In this document: positions 15,730 through 24,707 of the stretch, in pieces
Numbering within the stretch: the first letter of the stretch is position 1
How the letters are laid out: every line of letters starts with the position of its first letter
NCBI RefSeq assembly: GCF_900109045.1
Contig: NZ_FNYL01000024.1
Span: 1-43,939 of the forward strand
From: Dyadobacter sp. SG02
GTDB taxonomy: Bacteria; Bacteroidota; Bacteroidia; Cytophagales; Spirosomataceae
Direction: 5' to 3'
Length of the DNA: 43,939 nucleotides
Notes under the pieces: generated by a model
Databases searched by the model: none
What the model was told of the DNA's origin: nothing
Seen by the model: the letters and a program-made list of their open reading frames with translations, nothing else
Program-made: the position numbers and the translations under genes

Positions 15730-18700
15730 ATGAAGGGAAAACTACTACTGCTTTTTTGCTGTATTGCTTTATTGACAGCACCGGTATTCGTAAAAGCACA
15801 GCCGCAGATCTACAATGAGAAGAATGTGACGCAGGATGTCCTGACGGAGCATTATTATAATTCAGTTCCGATGCGGGTGATGGAATACTCGACGGACCCG
15901 GGAGGCAGCATTCTGGAAAGACGCCTCGAAATCCTGCCCGAAAATGGCTTACCGTCGGTGCGGATAAGAACAATTAATGATCTTTTCGAAGAAATCCCTT
16001 ACGTCAACCAACCGCCGTTTGACGCTTTTTTTGACAATGGTCTTTTTGGCTTCAAAAATTCTGTCGACGCCGCTACCCTGTTATTCGGAACTGAGGTAGC
16101 GCTTAAAGTGATTAAGGACAAATTCGGTTGGATCGGCCTCGATAACCAGGCTGTGAATAGCAAACCCATAATTTGGAACATACTCGGCCAAATTAAACCG
16201 TCGTTTGTAGCCTCCGCATATTACAATCCCATAGCTAAGGAATTTCTTCTTAAATCCGATGGCAATGAACCTGAAAAAATAAGTCACATTGACGTTGTAG
16301 GCCATGAACTTATACATGGGATTATCGATACAAAGGTTGGCAACATTAACTTGCAAAAAGTAAGCCCTTGCAGCGAAAGACGGGTACTTGAAGAAGCTCT
16401 TGCAGACATTATAGGTGTATACATTCTCAACGAATATGAGCAAAACTCACCTGCATTCTATAAATGGACACACGGTAAGGGTTTTATGGTACCGGGAAGG
16501 TCGTTTGACGACCCCAATTCCAAACAGCAGCCAGATACCTATTTTGGAAATTATTATGAGAATGTATGTCCGATAGATGGCGATTTCCCAGAACATCAGA
16601 ATGCGACAGTCATCGATCATTGGTATTACCTACTGGCTGTTGGTACTACGGGAACTGAAACCAACGACCTTGGCTACTCTTACCAATTGAGCGGCATTGG
16701 CATCAATAAAGCCATCCAGATCATCTGGAATTGCCTCGACCATCTTAATGCGAAAACCGACTTCAAGGATCTCAAAAAAATAACACTTACAGTAACTGAA
16801 CAACTCTACGGCCTGCATTCAACCGAATACCTTGCCGTTATGGATGCATGGTGTGCCGTAGGTATTTGTGAAAACAACCTCGGCCCATTTTATATGTCAC
16901 CGGCTCATGGTGCCAGCGGGGTAGAACCGTGGCCGGGCGTAAATGTAAATGTCACCTGGGAAGGCTTGCCTGTGGATGAATGGGCGTTTCAGATGGCGAC
17001 TAATACCGCTTTTACCGAAAACGTACAGAATGTTCTGATAAAGAACTTCAACGTGGTTATCAAACCGGGCGGGGGGAGTGCTTACTCGGGCTTCGCGACC
17101 GGTTACTACCGTCCGGGCGAACGTGTGTACGCCCGCGCACGCATTACGAAGGCAGGTGCGAACTTTTGCAAAGGATATAATCCGCTTTGTGTGCTCTACC
17201 AGCAATACGGGCCGGCTCATGCATTTACACTCGACGACAAGCAAACCAAGTTCTGGCATGCCGTACCTGGCGATCATTGGACAGTCAATCCATGGAATGA
17301 TCCGTCTATTTCATGGAAATCCGTAGCAAACGCGGAGCAATATGTTTATGAAGTAGCCGAAGACGACACATTTACAAAAATAGTTTTCACTGGAAATGCG
17401 CCATTCTCCGGAAATTTTTCAGAATCGGGCGCTATCAATACCCCGCTGCAACCCGATAAGGAATATTACACGAGGGTCCGGGCGAAGCGGTTCAATACGC
17501 CAAACTTAACAGATAACAATGGAGCCTGGTCTGAAACGGAGGTGATCAACGTCATCACTCCAAGGACATCGGTCCTTCAAGCTGTGAACCAAAAACCGGG
17601 AGACCCTGCTGCTGAGGTCGGCAGTCTTGGCTTTTGGGTGGGTTGGCACCCATTTCCCGGATCGACTCAATACATCATTCAAATCGCTACGGATGAAGCA
17701 TTTCAGAACATTATCCGTACCAAAACCGTGGCCGGCAATTTGAGCACGGCCCTGATAGAATTACCATCATTACCGGATGGCTCTTACCTGTCCGTCCGTG
17801 TGCTTCCGCAAAATGGCCCCGCATTTGGCCTTTGCGATAAGTTCTGGCGTGTAAAGACCAAAGAAGCTACCGCTACCCCGTTGATGAAAAGTCCGGCGAA
17901 CGGCACTGCCTTCCCCTTTAATGCTTTCCTGGGCGTATTTGAGTGGAAAGCAAATTCACTTAACCTGAACCTGGTACACCATTTCGAAATACATTTCAAG
18001 AAAAAGTCCTCCAATCTTACATCTATCTTTCTGACACCGGATAAAACTTTCAGCATGAGTTTGGTAGATGCTTCGTTGTTTGATAGCAAACAGGGCTTTG
18101 AAGTCGCTGTATTGGCCGTCGGACCACTCGGGGCCAAGTCTGCATTGTCTCCTCCATTCAACTATAACATTTGCCCCGACCAGCCCGAAGTGGTCTTTCC
18201 GGTTGATTTGGTAAGTCAGGTAAATGTAGCTCAGGATTTAGTTGTCAAATGGAAAGATAGCAAATGGTTCGATCCGGGCAGCACTTACCTGGTCACTATC
18301 AGCGACGCGACTACCTCCGCCGTAGTACCGGGTTTCAGCAACAAGCCCACCACCGCCACCTCTATGTTAGTCCCGGCCGGCACGCTCACCGCTGGAAAGA
18401 AATTTAATGTGACAGTAAAAAACTCTTCCTCGTGCGCAGGCATCTTCGCAGCCGACAACGTCTTCTCGACGGTGGGTTCCGGCGGCTCCAACCAGCCCCA
18501 GCCACCCAAGCTCGTCGATTTTACCATTGAGCTAAAAGGTTACCGGAATGATCAGAAAGGGCTTGGCCTGGAAACCTCAGACTTCGTCCTCGGGCTGAAA
18601 CTGATCGACCCCAACGGCAATGAACTAGCCCTCGTCGATCCAAATATGAACCAGGTTACAGAGCTTCTGGTGGATTCTGAAAACTCAGGCGTGATCATGA

Positions 18701-18930
18701 AAGCTTTCAGTCAGCCTCAGGGCGAGTACAAGTTGCAGCTAACAATGAAGAATATTTTCTCCCCGCTGCTTTACTTTCCTTTCGATCAGCCCCGGTACTC
18801 CGTTTTCCTCAATGGAAATCCAATCGTCAATCCGCACGTCATCACCGCCCATTTTCTTGATCCAGGCTCCATTTTCCATGAGTGGAAAATTAACCATCAA
18901 TTCGCCGATATTATTCTGGACATCAAATAA
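15730..18930 (+). CDS. Exported M4 (thermolysin-like) metallopeptidase with fibronectin-like repeats
   Basis: I start at the ATG at 15730, because MKGKLLLLFCCIALLTAPVFVKAQ is a clean signal peptide; the longer frame adds 12 residues ahead of it. The 1066-residue protein carries HELIH (His192, His196), Glu222 in EEALADI, and His297 in VIDHWYYLLAVG, which correspond to the zinc ligands and catalytic histidine of M4 peptidases. The usual FTP and PepSY pro-regions are absent; only about 165 unrelated residues precede the catalytic part. After about residue 385 the protein is a chain of beta-sandwich, fibronectin III-like modules. No T9SS sorting domain is at its own C-terminus, but the next gene encodes one. 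Function is likely extracellular protein breakdown. Confidence 0.83.
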   Translation: MKGKLLLLFCCIALLTAPVFVKAQPQIYNEKNVTQDVLTEHYYNSVPMRVMEYSTDPGGSILERRLEILPENGLPSVRIRTINDLFEEIPYVNQPPFDAFFDNGLFGFKNSVDAATLLFGTEVALKVIKDKFGWIGLDNQAVNSKPIIWNILGQIKPSFVASAYYNPIAKEFLLKSDGNEPEKISHIDVVGHELIHGIIDTKVGNINLQKVSPCSERRVLEEALADIIGVYILNEYEQNSPAFYKWTHGKGFMVPGRSFDDPNSKQQPDTYFGNYYENVCPIDGDFPEHQNATVIDHWYYLLAVGTTGTETNDLGYSYQLSGIGINKAIQIIWNCLDHLNAKTDFKDLKKITLTVTEQLYGLHSTEYLAVMDAWCAVGICENNLGPFYMSPAHGASGVEPWPGVNVNVTWEGLPVDEWAFQMATNTAFTENVQNVLIKNFNVVIKPGGGSAYSGFATGYYRPGERVYARARITKAGANFCKGYNPLCVLYQQYGPAHAFTLDDKQTKFWHAVPGDHWTVNPWNDPSISWKSVANAEQYVYEVAEDDTFTKIVFTGNAPFSGNFSESGAINTPLQPDKEYYTRVRAKRFNTPNLTDNNGAWSETEVINVITPRTSVLQAVNQKPGDPAAEVGSLGFWVGWHPFPGSTQYIIQIATDEAFQNIIRTKTVAGNLSTALIELPSLPDGSYLSVRVLPQNGPAFGLCDKFWRVKTKEATATPLMKSPANGTAFPFNAFLGVFEWKANSLNLNLVHHFEIHFKKKSSNLTSIFLTPDKTFSMSLVDASLFDSKQGFEVAVLAVGPLGAKSALSPPFNYNICPDQPEVVFPVDLVSQVNVAQDLVVKWKDSKWFDPGSTYLVTISDATTSAVVPGFSNKPTTATSMLVPAGTLTAGKKFNVTVKNSSSCAGIFAADNVFSTVGSGGSNQPQPPKLVDFTIELKGYRNDQKGLGLETSDFVLGLKLIDPNGNELALVDPNMNQVTELLVDSENSGVIMKAFSQPQGEYKLQLTMKNIFSPLLYFPFDQPRYSVFLNGNPIVNPHVITAHFLDPGSIFHEWKINHQFADIILDIK

Positions 18931-18955
18931 CTCATAAATCCAAACTATACATCCT

Positions 18956-19447
18956 ATGAAAATCTCCCGATTACTATTGAGCGTAGCCATCCTTTCCATC
19001 TGCGCATTAGGCGCACAAGCGCAACAATTCAGGTATGCCGCAAAAGAATTGACCATTAAGCGACAAGGCGATATCCTTACCGCCACCGACGCGGCGGGCA
19101 AGCAGCTCGTCCATGTAGATTTGACGAAACCCGCATTAAAAGGAAAGGTGATTGCATTTGCCTATTCCAGCAAAAAGAAAGAAATCGGTGATGAAGTTAT
19201 CGAGCCGGTCAACAGCCTGATACTTTTTCCGAATCCGGCTTCCAAACAGGTACAACTCGATTTGAAAGGCAAATGGGAATACCCGGTTGACATACAAATA
19301 TTTGACAAAAACGGGAACAGCGTACAGAGCAAACGTTTCGAAGCGGCCGACCGCTTTCTGGATATTGCACCGCTTCACCAGGGCATTTATATCCTGAAAG
19401 CCGAGTCGGGAAATGCAAAAGCGGTTGAAAAACTGGTTGTGCAGTAA
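18956..19447 (+). CDS. Small exported protein with a T9SS type A sorting domain
   Basis: The 163-residue protein has a signal peptide (MKISRLLLSVAILSICALGAQA), about 65 residues of short beta-strands, then a Por secretion C-terminal domain at about 85-163: SLILFPNPASKQVQLDL, the YPVDIQIFDKNG strand, LHQGIYILKAESG and a final KLVVQ. Such domains direct proteins through the type IX system to the cell surface. It follows the M4-type gene by 25 bp in the same direction. Since that protease lacks a sorting domain, this may be an anchor or partner; this is inference. The passenger is too small to be an enzyme that I recognise. Confidence 0.82.
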   Translation: MKISRLLLSVAILSICALGAQAQQFRYAAKELTIKRQGDILTATDAAGKQLVHVDLTKPALKGKVIAFAYSSKKKEIGDEVIEPVNSLILFPNPASKQVQLDLKGKWEYPVDIQIFDKNGNSVQSKRFEAADRFLDIAPLHQGIYILKAESGNAKAVEKLVVQ

Positions 19448-19453
19448 ACTTAG

Positions 19454-19486
19454 ACCGGGAGCCTGAAAGATTTTCAGGTTCCCGGT
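19454..19486 (+). terminator. Long hairpin after the protease/T9SS pair
   Basis: ACCGGGA-G-CCTGAAA (19454-19468) pairs with TTTCAGG-T-TCCCGGT (19472-19486), a 15-bp stem with one G/T wobble and a 3-nt loop. No T-run follows, so it may be a processing or stability element as well as a terminator. Confidence 0.6.
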
Positions 19487-19609
19487 AAGGTTTAGAATGC
19501 TTTTGAGTGGAATTTCCGAATATTCTTGTTTCACCGCAGCGGCTGAAATGGCTGGATTTAAGGCAAAATTTTGCCTACTTTTAGCCATTACCTATACGCT
19601 TCGACCGTC

Positions 19610-20113
19610 ATGAGATACAGCGCTTCACTCGATAGAACGACCAAAATCATTACCACGGCAATCACCGTACTGTTTGCAGGTATTCTTATCTATGAATACC
19701 AGACATTTTCCCGGGGTGAGCGGACGGGGCTCTTTATCTCAACCGCCGTTCTTCTGATCACCTATGGCTCGGCGTACATTTTTCGGCCAATCGGTTATAG
19801 TGTCACGGAGCATGAGCTCGTTATCCACCGGCCCCTCAACGATGTACGTTATGCGAGGGAAGCGTTGGAATCGGTTCAGGTCATTGTGAAAAAGGACCTG
19901 CAATTCACGATCCGTACTTTCGGTGTCGGCGGGTTATGGGGCTATTATGGATACTTTTACAATTCAGTATACGGCAAAATGATCTGGTACATCACCCGCC
20001 GCGACCATTTAGTTTTAATTAAAGCCACTAACAAAAAGACGATCCTCCTATCACCGGACGATATCGACTCTTTTACGACCGAATTGAACTCTGTCTCGCC
20101 GATAATAGGCTAG
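19610..20113 (+). CDS. Membrane protein with a PH-like domain, unknown function
   Basis: I start at the ATG at 19610 (MRYSASLDRTTKII). The 167-residue protein has two predicted transmembrane helices (about 12-30 and 40-60), then a soluble domain with the form YSVTEHELVIHRPLNDVRYAREALESVQV and a late VLIKATNKKTILLSPDDIDSF, as in bacterial PH domains (bPH/DUF304 type). No partner is evident; it stands alone before a convergent esterase gene. Role unknown; membrane-bound regulatory or scaffold functions are only possibilities. Confidence 0.72.
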   Translation: MRYSASLDRTTKIITTAITVLFAGILIYEYQTFSRGERTGLFISTAVLLITYGSAYIFRPIGYSVTEHELVIHRPLNDVRYAREALESVQVIVKKDLQFTIRTFGVGGLWGYYGYFYNSVYGKMIWYITRRDHLVLIKATNKKTILLSPDDIDSFTTELNSVSPIIG

Positions 20114-20130
20114 TATTAAAATAGTTGCGA

Positions 20131-21168
20131 CTATTTGATCGAAAGGTTTTTAGAGAAGAACGGCAGCATTTTCGACTCTATCCGCTCGCCTATTTTATTA
20201 ATGTGATCGCCCTGGTACTCTTCATAGGTATGCTCAATCTTGTAATTATCGAGCACTTGATGAAGTATTTTGATATTGGCAGCGATCGGCTGGTCGCGGT
20301 CGCCGGCGTCGAAACCGATTCCCTTCATTTGTTTTAGATTGGTAATGTACTGGTCGATGTTCGTCAGCGGCATGTTGGCATTCCACTTGATTTCCGCGGC
20401 GGGATTGAGTTTCCCGTTTTCTACGATCGGGTCGGTGTAGAATGGTGGGCGCGAGGGATCAGGCGACCATGCCGCAGCATAAGCCAGAGCAGCTTTGGTC
20501 ATAAAATCGGCCTTGGCAATATCGTCAGGTGTTTTTACGGCCTCGATTTTGGCAAGCGCCTCTGCCGAACGTATGTTACCCGGTGCCAGACAGCAAGGGC
20601 TCAGCAGGTAAATGCTAGAAAAAATCTCAGGATGCCGCTCGCCGATGCGTATCGTGCCATAACCTCCCATCGAATGCCCGGCCAGGCCCCGGCTGGTCGC
20701 CTTCGCAATCGTCCGGTAATGCTGATCGACGTAGGAAACGAGCTCTTTGGACACAAAATCCTCCCAGTTACCCGCTGTGATAGAATTAGAGTAATAGCTA
20801 CCGCCACTGCGCGTGAATGCGTTCGGCGTGACGATGATCATTTCCTGCGCCTGGCCGGACGCAAACACTTTATCGACAATCGTCGGAAGGTTAATCCAAT
20901 GCTTCACAAACCCGTACCATTGCGCGTCGGTATCGGTGAAGCCGTGTAGCAAATACACGACGGGATAGCGGCGTTTCGACTCCTTTTTATAGCTCGGTGG
21001 CAGGTATACCGACACATCCGGATCGGCCGGGTTACCTTCCAGATTGCCTTCCAGCGATTTTCCATGCACTTTAATGCGCTCTACCGATCCTTTCAATGGC
21101 GATTGCCCGAATACGAAAACGGGTGCAAACAGGATAACTATTAAAAAGGCGGTCAATCTATCTTTCAT
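20131..21168 (-). CDS. Exported esterase of the esterase D/CE1-like family
   Basis: The 345-residue protein has a signal peptide (MKDRLTAFLIVILFAPVFVFG), then an alpha/beta-hydrolase fold: YPVVYLLHGFTDTDAQW, MIIVTPNAF, and the nucleophile elbow GHSMGGYG with Ser166. The late HTYEEYQGDHINKIGE region supplies the probable catalytic His. Members include feruloyl- and acetyl-xylan esterases and S-formylglutathione hydrolases; a signal peptide favours a secreted carbohydrate esterase, but the substrate cannot be told. It stands alone, converging on the PH-domain gene. Confidence 0.87.
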   Translation of the reverse strand: MKDRLTAFLIVILFAPVFVFGQSPLKGSVERIKVHGKSLEGNLEGNPADPDVSVYLPPSYKKESKRRYPVVYLLHGFTDTDAQWYGFVKHWINLPTIVDKVFASGQAQEMIIVTPNAFTRSGGSYYSNSITAGNWEDFVSKELVSYVDQHYRTIAKATSRGLAGHSMGGYGTIRIGERHPEIFSSIYLLSPCCLAPGNIRSAEALAKIEAVKTPDDIAKADFMTKAALAYAAAWSPDPSRPPFYTDPIVENGKLNPAAEIKWNANMPLTNIDQYITNLKQMKGIGFDAGDRDQPIAANIKILHQVLDNYKIEHTYEEYQGDHINKIGERIESKMLPFFSKNLSIK

Positions 21169-21230
21169 ACAGGTCAGGTTTGAATGTGGCCCAAATTAAG
21201 AAAGATTAACCGCCTGTTAAAGCGCGTGGA

Positions 21231-22112
21231 TCAGTAATTAAAGCGCTGGCCCGCTGTTAGAGTCGATACGTGCCGCATTTTCCCGTGTCGGAAATCACTA
21301 TACAGCTCCTTGATTTCCTCCTGATGGTCGGAAATGAATGGGCCGTGCGAAACGATCGGGTCATGCTGCGGCTCGCCCGCATATAGCACCACGCGTGCGC
21401 CTTCCGCGCCTGCGACGACAATCAGCTCGCTTGTCTCACCCACCGCGCCTTTATTCAACCATCCTATCTGATTGATTTCCAAAGCCTTTTCTTCATCCCC
21501 TACCCTCACGCCGCCGGCTATCACGTACAAAAATGCATTGTACGACGCCAACAACGATTCGGAAAGCCTCGCGCCCGGCTGCAACCGGATGTCGGCGACA
21601 ATGAGCGGTACATAATTTTTGACCGGCGAACGCAGCCCCGCAAACGAACCGCTGTACAACACCGTTTTCACACCCTCTTTTTCCGTAACCGGCGCATTTT
21701 TAAATGTAAGGTCCTGCACCCTCGGCGCCGTCCAGCGATCGGCTTTCGGCAGGTTCAGCCACATTTGCAGCAAACGCATCCGCGACCTGCCTTCGATTGT
21801 TTCGGTATGCACGATGCCGCTCCCGGCGGTCATCATTTGGAAATCGCCCTGCTTCATGGTGTGCTCTTCATCGCCGATTTCGCCTTCCAAAAGCAACGAA
21901 ACGGTTTCAAAACCGGCGTGAGGGTGCGGTCCTCCGACCGGTTCATCGTCCTTCTTGTCCAAAAAATCGTCCATTAACAAAATGAACGGGTCGCTATGCT
22001 CGAATTCGCCGTAAACCACGGCCCGGGCCGTATGATCGGGGCCGAGAAACCCAGGTTGTGCGGGCGGGGTTTTGATATTGACTATATTTCTGATAATACT
22101 TTGATTTTCCAT
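21231..22112 (-). CDS. Pirin family bicupin protein
   Basis: The 293-residue protein has the pirin N-terminal cupin with metal-site residues in GGPHPHAGFETVSLLLEGEI and GSGIVHTE (His-rich), and a C-terminal pirin cupin (from about 175). Pirins bind iron; some act as quercetin 2,3-dioxygenases and others in redox signalling. No signal peptide, so cytoplasmic. It starts at the ATG at 22112, with a purine-rich GAAAGGA upstream. No operon partner. Confidence 0.93.
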   Translation of the reverse strand: MENQSIIRNIVNIKTPPAQPGFLGPDHTARAVVYGEFEHSDPFILLMDDFLDKKDDEPVGGPHPHAGFETVSLLLEGEIGDEEHTMKQGDFQMMTAGSGIVHTETIEGRSRMRLLQMWLNLPKADRWTAPRVQDLTFKNAPVTEKEGVKTVLYSGSFAGLRSPVKNYVPLIVADIRLQPGARLSESLLASYNAFLYVIAGGVRVGDEEKALEINQIGWLNKGAVGETSELIVVAGAEGARVVLYAGEPQHDPIVSHGPFISDHQEEIKELYSDFRHGKMRHVSTLTAGQRFNY

Positions 22113-22403
22113 GATCCGTTTTTCCTTTCAAATTGAGGAAGCCATCTGCGGCCTCATCTGGTAAACAAAAACAGCACGACTACCATCCCTGCAACCTCGC
22201 TATACATTTGGTTACCGCCATGGCGGATTGCTATGCCCTCAACGTGCGATAAATGGCAAAAAAATTGTCGGTAACGGTGAAAATCCAGCAAATAGCCAAA
22301 TTCTTTCTGCCAACTTTTTGTTAAAAAAGACACGGGGCTATGAAGCTCGACTGCACAGCCCCCGGCCATGTATCCGATTAAGAATCCCATTTTACACTTC
22401 ACA

Positions 22404-22898
22404 ATGCAGTTTTATTCAGAACGTTTACGCTACGAAAAATTCACTCCCGACCATTTCGAAGACTATTTCAGGCTCGTATCGCGGCAGGACGTGATGGTAC
22501 ACATCAGCGGCACAGGGCTCGATATCGAAGGTGCCCGCAAAAGATTCGAAAGGTCGCTCCGTGCCGACGGGCAGCATAGCAATATGGGTTTTGTCGCTGT
22601 TTACGAACGCATCGGCGATAGGTATGTCGGCTTAGGGAAAATCGTACCTTTCGAGGATGGCTTCACGGAAATCGGTTATGCGCTCCTGCCCGAATTCTGG
22701 GGTAAAGGTTACGCGTCCGAAATCACCGGCACGCTTATCGCCTACGCGCGCAGATGCGGTAGCGTGGAATCGCTCGTCGCATTAGTAGCACCTGAAAACC
22801 AGGCTTCCATCAATGTCCTTACCAAGCAACAGTTCCGCTTTTTCAGGGAAGTCCCCGAGGGAGATGTGGTGCGGCATGATTACATTCTGGATTTATAG
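22404..22898 (+). CDS. GNAT family N-acetyltransferase
   Basis: I start at the ATG at 22404 (MQFYSERLRYEKFTPDHF), the usual opening of RimJ/RimL-like GNATs. The 164-residue protein includes GFVAVYERIGDRYVGLGKI, EIGYALLPEFWGKGYASEITGTLIAYA (the acetyl-CoA pyrophosphate loop, with the form Q/RxxGxG/A modified to GKGYAS) and PENQASINVLTKQQFRFFRE. It transfers an acetyl group to an unknown amine, often a ribosomal protein N-terminus or a small molecule. The gene converges with the next gene after 12 bp. Confidence 0.9.
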   Translation: MQFYSERLRYEKFTPDHFEDYFRLVSRQDVMVHISGTGLDIEGARKRFERSLRADGQHSNMGFVAVYERIGDRYVGLGKIVPFEDGFTEIGYALLPEFWGKGYASEITGTLIAYARRCGSVESLVALVAPENQASINVLTKQQFRFFREVPEGDVVRHDYILDL

Positions 22899-22910
22899 CA
22901 AAAGAATGCC

Positions 22911-23597
22911 CTATTTCCGGATTTTACCCTTCTTTCCGGTGTTCGTATGTACCGTAATGCCGCCCGTATGGTATGTTCCGGGAGGTAGTGTGTTCAAAAA
23001 AGCCAGGAAGGACTTCCCCAATCCGAGTCTTGCCTCAATTGCCTTTACAAAATCGTCTATCGCCGCGGCCTCCTTTAACCGGTGCCGCGACGAAGATGGC
23101 TCCCAATAGGTTTTGAATGTGTAAGCTGAATAGGTCTTGTATTCAATAAGATAACTCATCCCGTCAGCGCCAAGCGGCCAACCGCGGATAGCCTGCTCAT
23201 CCGGGATTGACTTAATCGAATCCTTTTTAAAGGCCTGGTATATGGCCAGCGCGTCGGCTCTGCTTATTCTTTTTACCTTAAATAGTAAATCCCTATCGCT
23301 GTTTCCACTCTGAGCGGCAACTTCTCGGGTAAAGAAATATTGACGTCCGGAAATAGTTTTGAAATTAATCGACTTAATTTCCACTGACCAGTTTTCGCAA
23401 GAAATCCGGAGCAGGAAAGCGTAATTTGAAGCGAGCGGGTCAATCATCTTCATTCTGGCGATCCGTTCGCGCTGCCATTTGTAATGAAGCGTCGTATCGC
23501 CGGATTTATAAACAGGAATAGATACCGATTTTGACTGTCCAAACCCCTTGACAGCGAACAGCGACGCGATCAGAACCGGCAACCATTTCAACTTCAT
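22911..23597 (-). CDS. Exported protein of unknown function
   Basis: I do not recognise this 228-residue protein. It has a signal peptide ending near GFGQ (MKLKWLPVLIASLFAVKGFG) and a mixed alpha/beta body with no Cys pairing pattern, lipobox or known catalytic motif. The last 30 residues are Gly-, Thr- and Lys-rich and basic. It stands alone, converging on the GNAT gene; probably periplasmic. The open frame and signal peptide support it as a real gene. Confidence 0.72.
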   Translation of the reverse strand: MKLKWLPVLIASLFAVKGFGQSKSVSIPVYKSGDTTLHYKWQRERIARMKMIDPLASNYAFLLRISCENWSVEIKSINFKTISGRQYFFTREVAAQSGNSDRDLLFKVKRISRADALAIYQAFKKDSIKSIPDEQAIRGWPLGADGMSYLIEYKTYSAYTFKTYWEPSSSRHRLKEAAAIDDFVKAIEARLGLGKSFLAFLNTLPPGTYHTGGITVHTNTGKKGKIRK

Positions 23598-23801
23598 ACC
23601 TATCTGAATGTTTTCTTAACAAATTCTAAAACATCGGTTACAAAAGCAATATCAAGGGCAAATAAACAATGTCCGGCAAAAGACAACCGATCCGATTGGA
23701 AACTGCTGCTTCTTTTGACTTGCGTTATTCCAATTGGCATAATTGTTTCTGTAAATCCAATCAATGGCAAGCCAAATCACATTTTACAGCATTGACACCA
23801 A

Positions 23802-24707
23802 ATGATTGGACAACAATACATTACACCTCAAACGATCGTAGTCGCCGGGGCAACTGGGCATTTGGGAAAATTGATCATCAAGGAACTCCTCGCGCGGCAT
23901 GCACACGTGAAGGCACTCGTACGCAGGGACACGCCCCTCTCCAAAACGGCTTCGCTGGAAAAAGCGGGAGCGGTTGTGATCCCGGTCGACTATCAGAATT
24001 CCGTTATGCTTACCGAAGCGCTCCGGGACGCACAATGCATCGTTTCGGCATTGTCGGGCCTGCGGGAGGTGATTGTCGAAATGCAATCCGATTTGCTGAG
24101 AGCCGCTCTGGATGCAGGGGTGCCGCGGTTCATTCCGTCTGACTATTGTATTGATTATATGAAACTGCCCGACGGCTCCAACCGAAACCTGGACCTACGC
24201 CGCGAATTCGCATCGGTCCTCGACCACACGCCGATCCACGCGACGTCGATTCTCAACGGCATGTTTACCGACCTGCTTAAAGACCAGGCGCCATTAATCC
24301 TTCCCAAACTGAACCGCGTGATTTACTGGGGCAATGCCGATCAGCCGATGGATTTTACCACCATGGCCAATACAGCCGCATTCACCGCCGCTGCCGCGCT
24401 GGACTCGCAAGCACCGCGTTTTCTGCACATTGCGGGTGAGGTGGCTACCATACGGGATTTGCAACGGGCGGCAGGTCAAGCCTTCGGGAAGGAATTCAAG
24501 TTATGGAGAATCGGCGGATTGGGATTTCTCTCGACAATGATTCGCATTATGCGCACGATCGCCCCCGGCCGCGACGAGGTATTCCCGCCCTGGCAGGGTA
24601 TGCAGTATTTGCACAACATGCTCAGCGGGTTACCCAAACTTGAACCGCTGGATAATGCACGCTATCCGGAAATTAAATGGACAAAGATCCGGGAGGTATT
24701 AGGCTAA
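23802..24707 (+). CDS. NmrA-like NAD(P)-binding reductase
   Basis: The 301-residue protein opens with a Rossmann fold nucleotide site: TIVVAGATGHLGKLIIKELL (GATGHLG, a GxxGxxG variant), then ALVRRD, DAQCIVSALSG, and RFIPSDYCIDY. This matches NmrA-like and isoflavone-reductase-like proteins that act on small molecules or sense NADP. It lacks the SDR Tyr-x3-Lys in its usual place, so atypical SDR is the right class. No signal peptide. Its stop codon abuts the stop codon of the next, convergent gene with no bases between. Confidence 0.86.
   Translation: MIGQQYITPQTIVVAGATGHLGKLIIKELLARHAHVKALVRRDTPLSKTASLEKAGAVVIPVDYQNSVMLTEALRDAQCIVSALSGLREVIVEMQSDLLRAALDAGVPRFIPSDYCIDYMKLPDGSNRNLDLRREFASVLDHTPIHATSILNGMFTDLLKDQAPLILPKLNRVIYWGNADQPMDFTTMANTAAFTAAAALDSQAPRFLHIAGEVATIRDLQRAAGQAFGKEFKLWRIGGLGFLSTMIRIMRTIAPGRDEVFPPWQGMQYLHNMLSGLPKLEPLDNARYPEIKWTKIREVLG

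Noticed and set aside
22154..22402. An 82-codon minus-strand frame between pirin and GNAT genes
   Set aside because: Unusual composition, no motif, and it overlaps the GNAT upstream region. The spacer is better read as divergent promoters.
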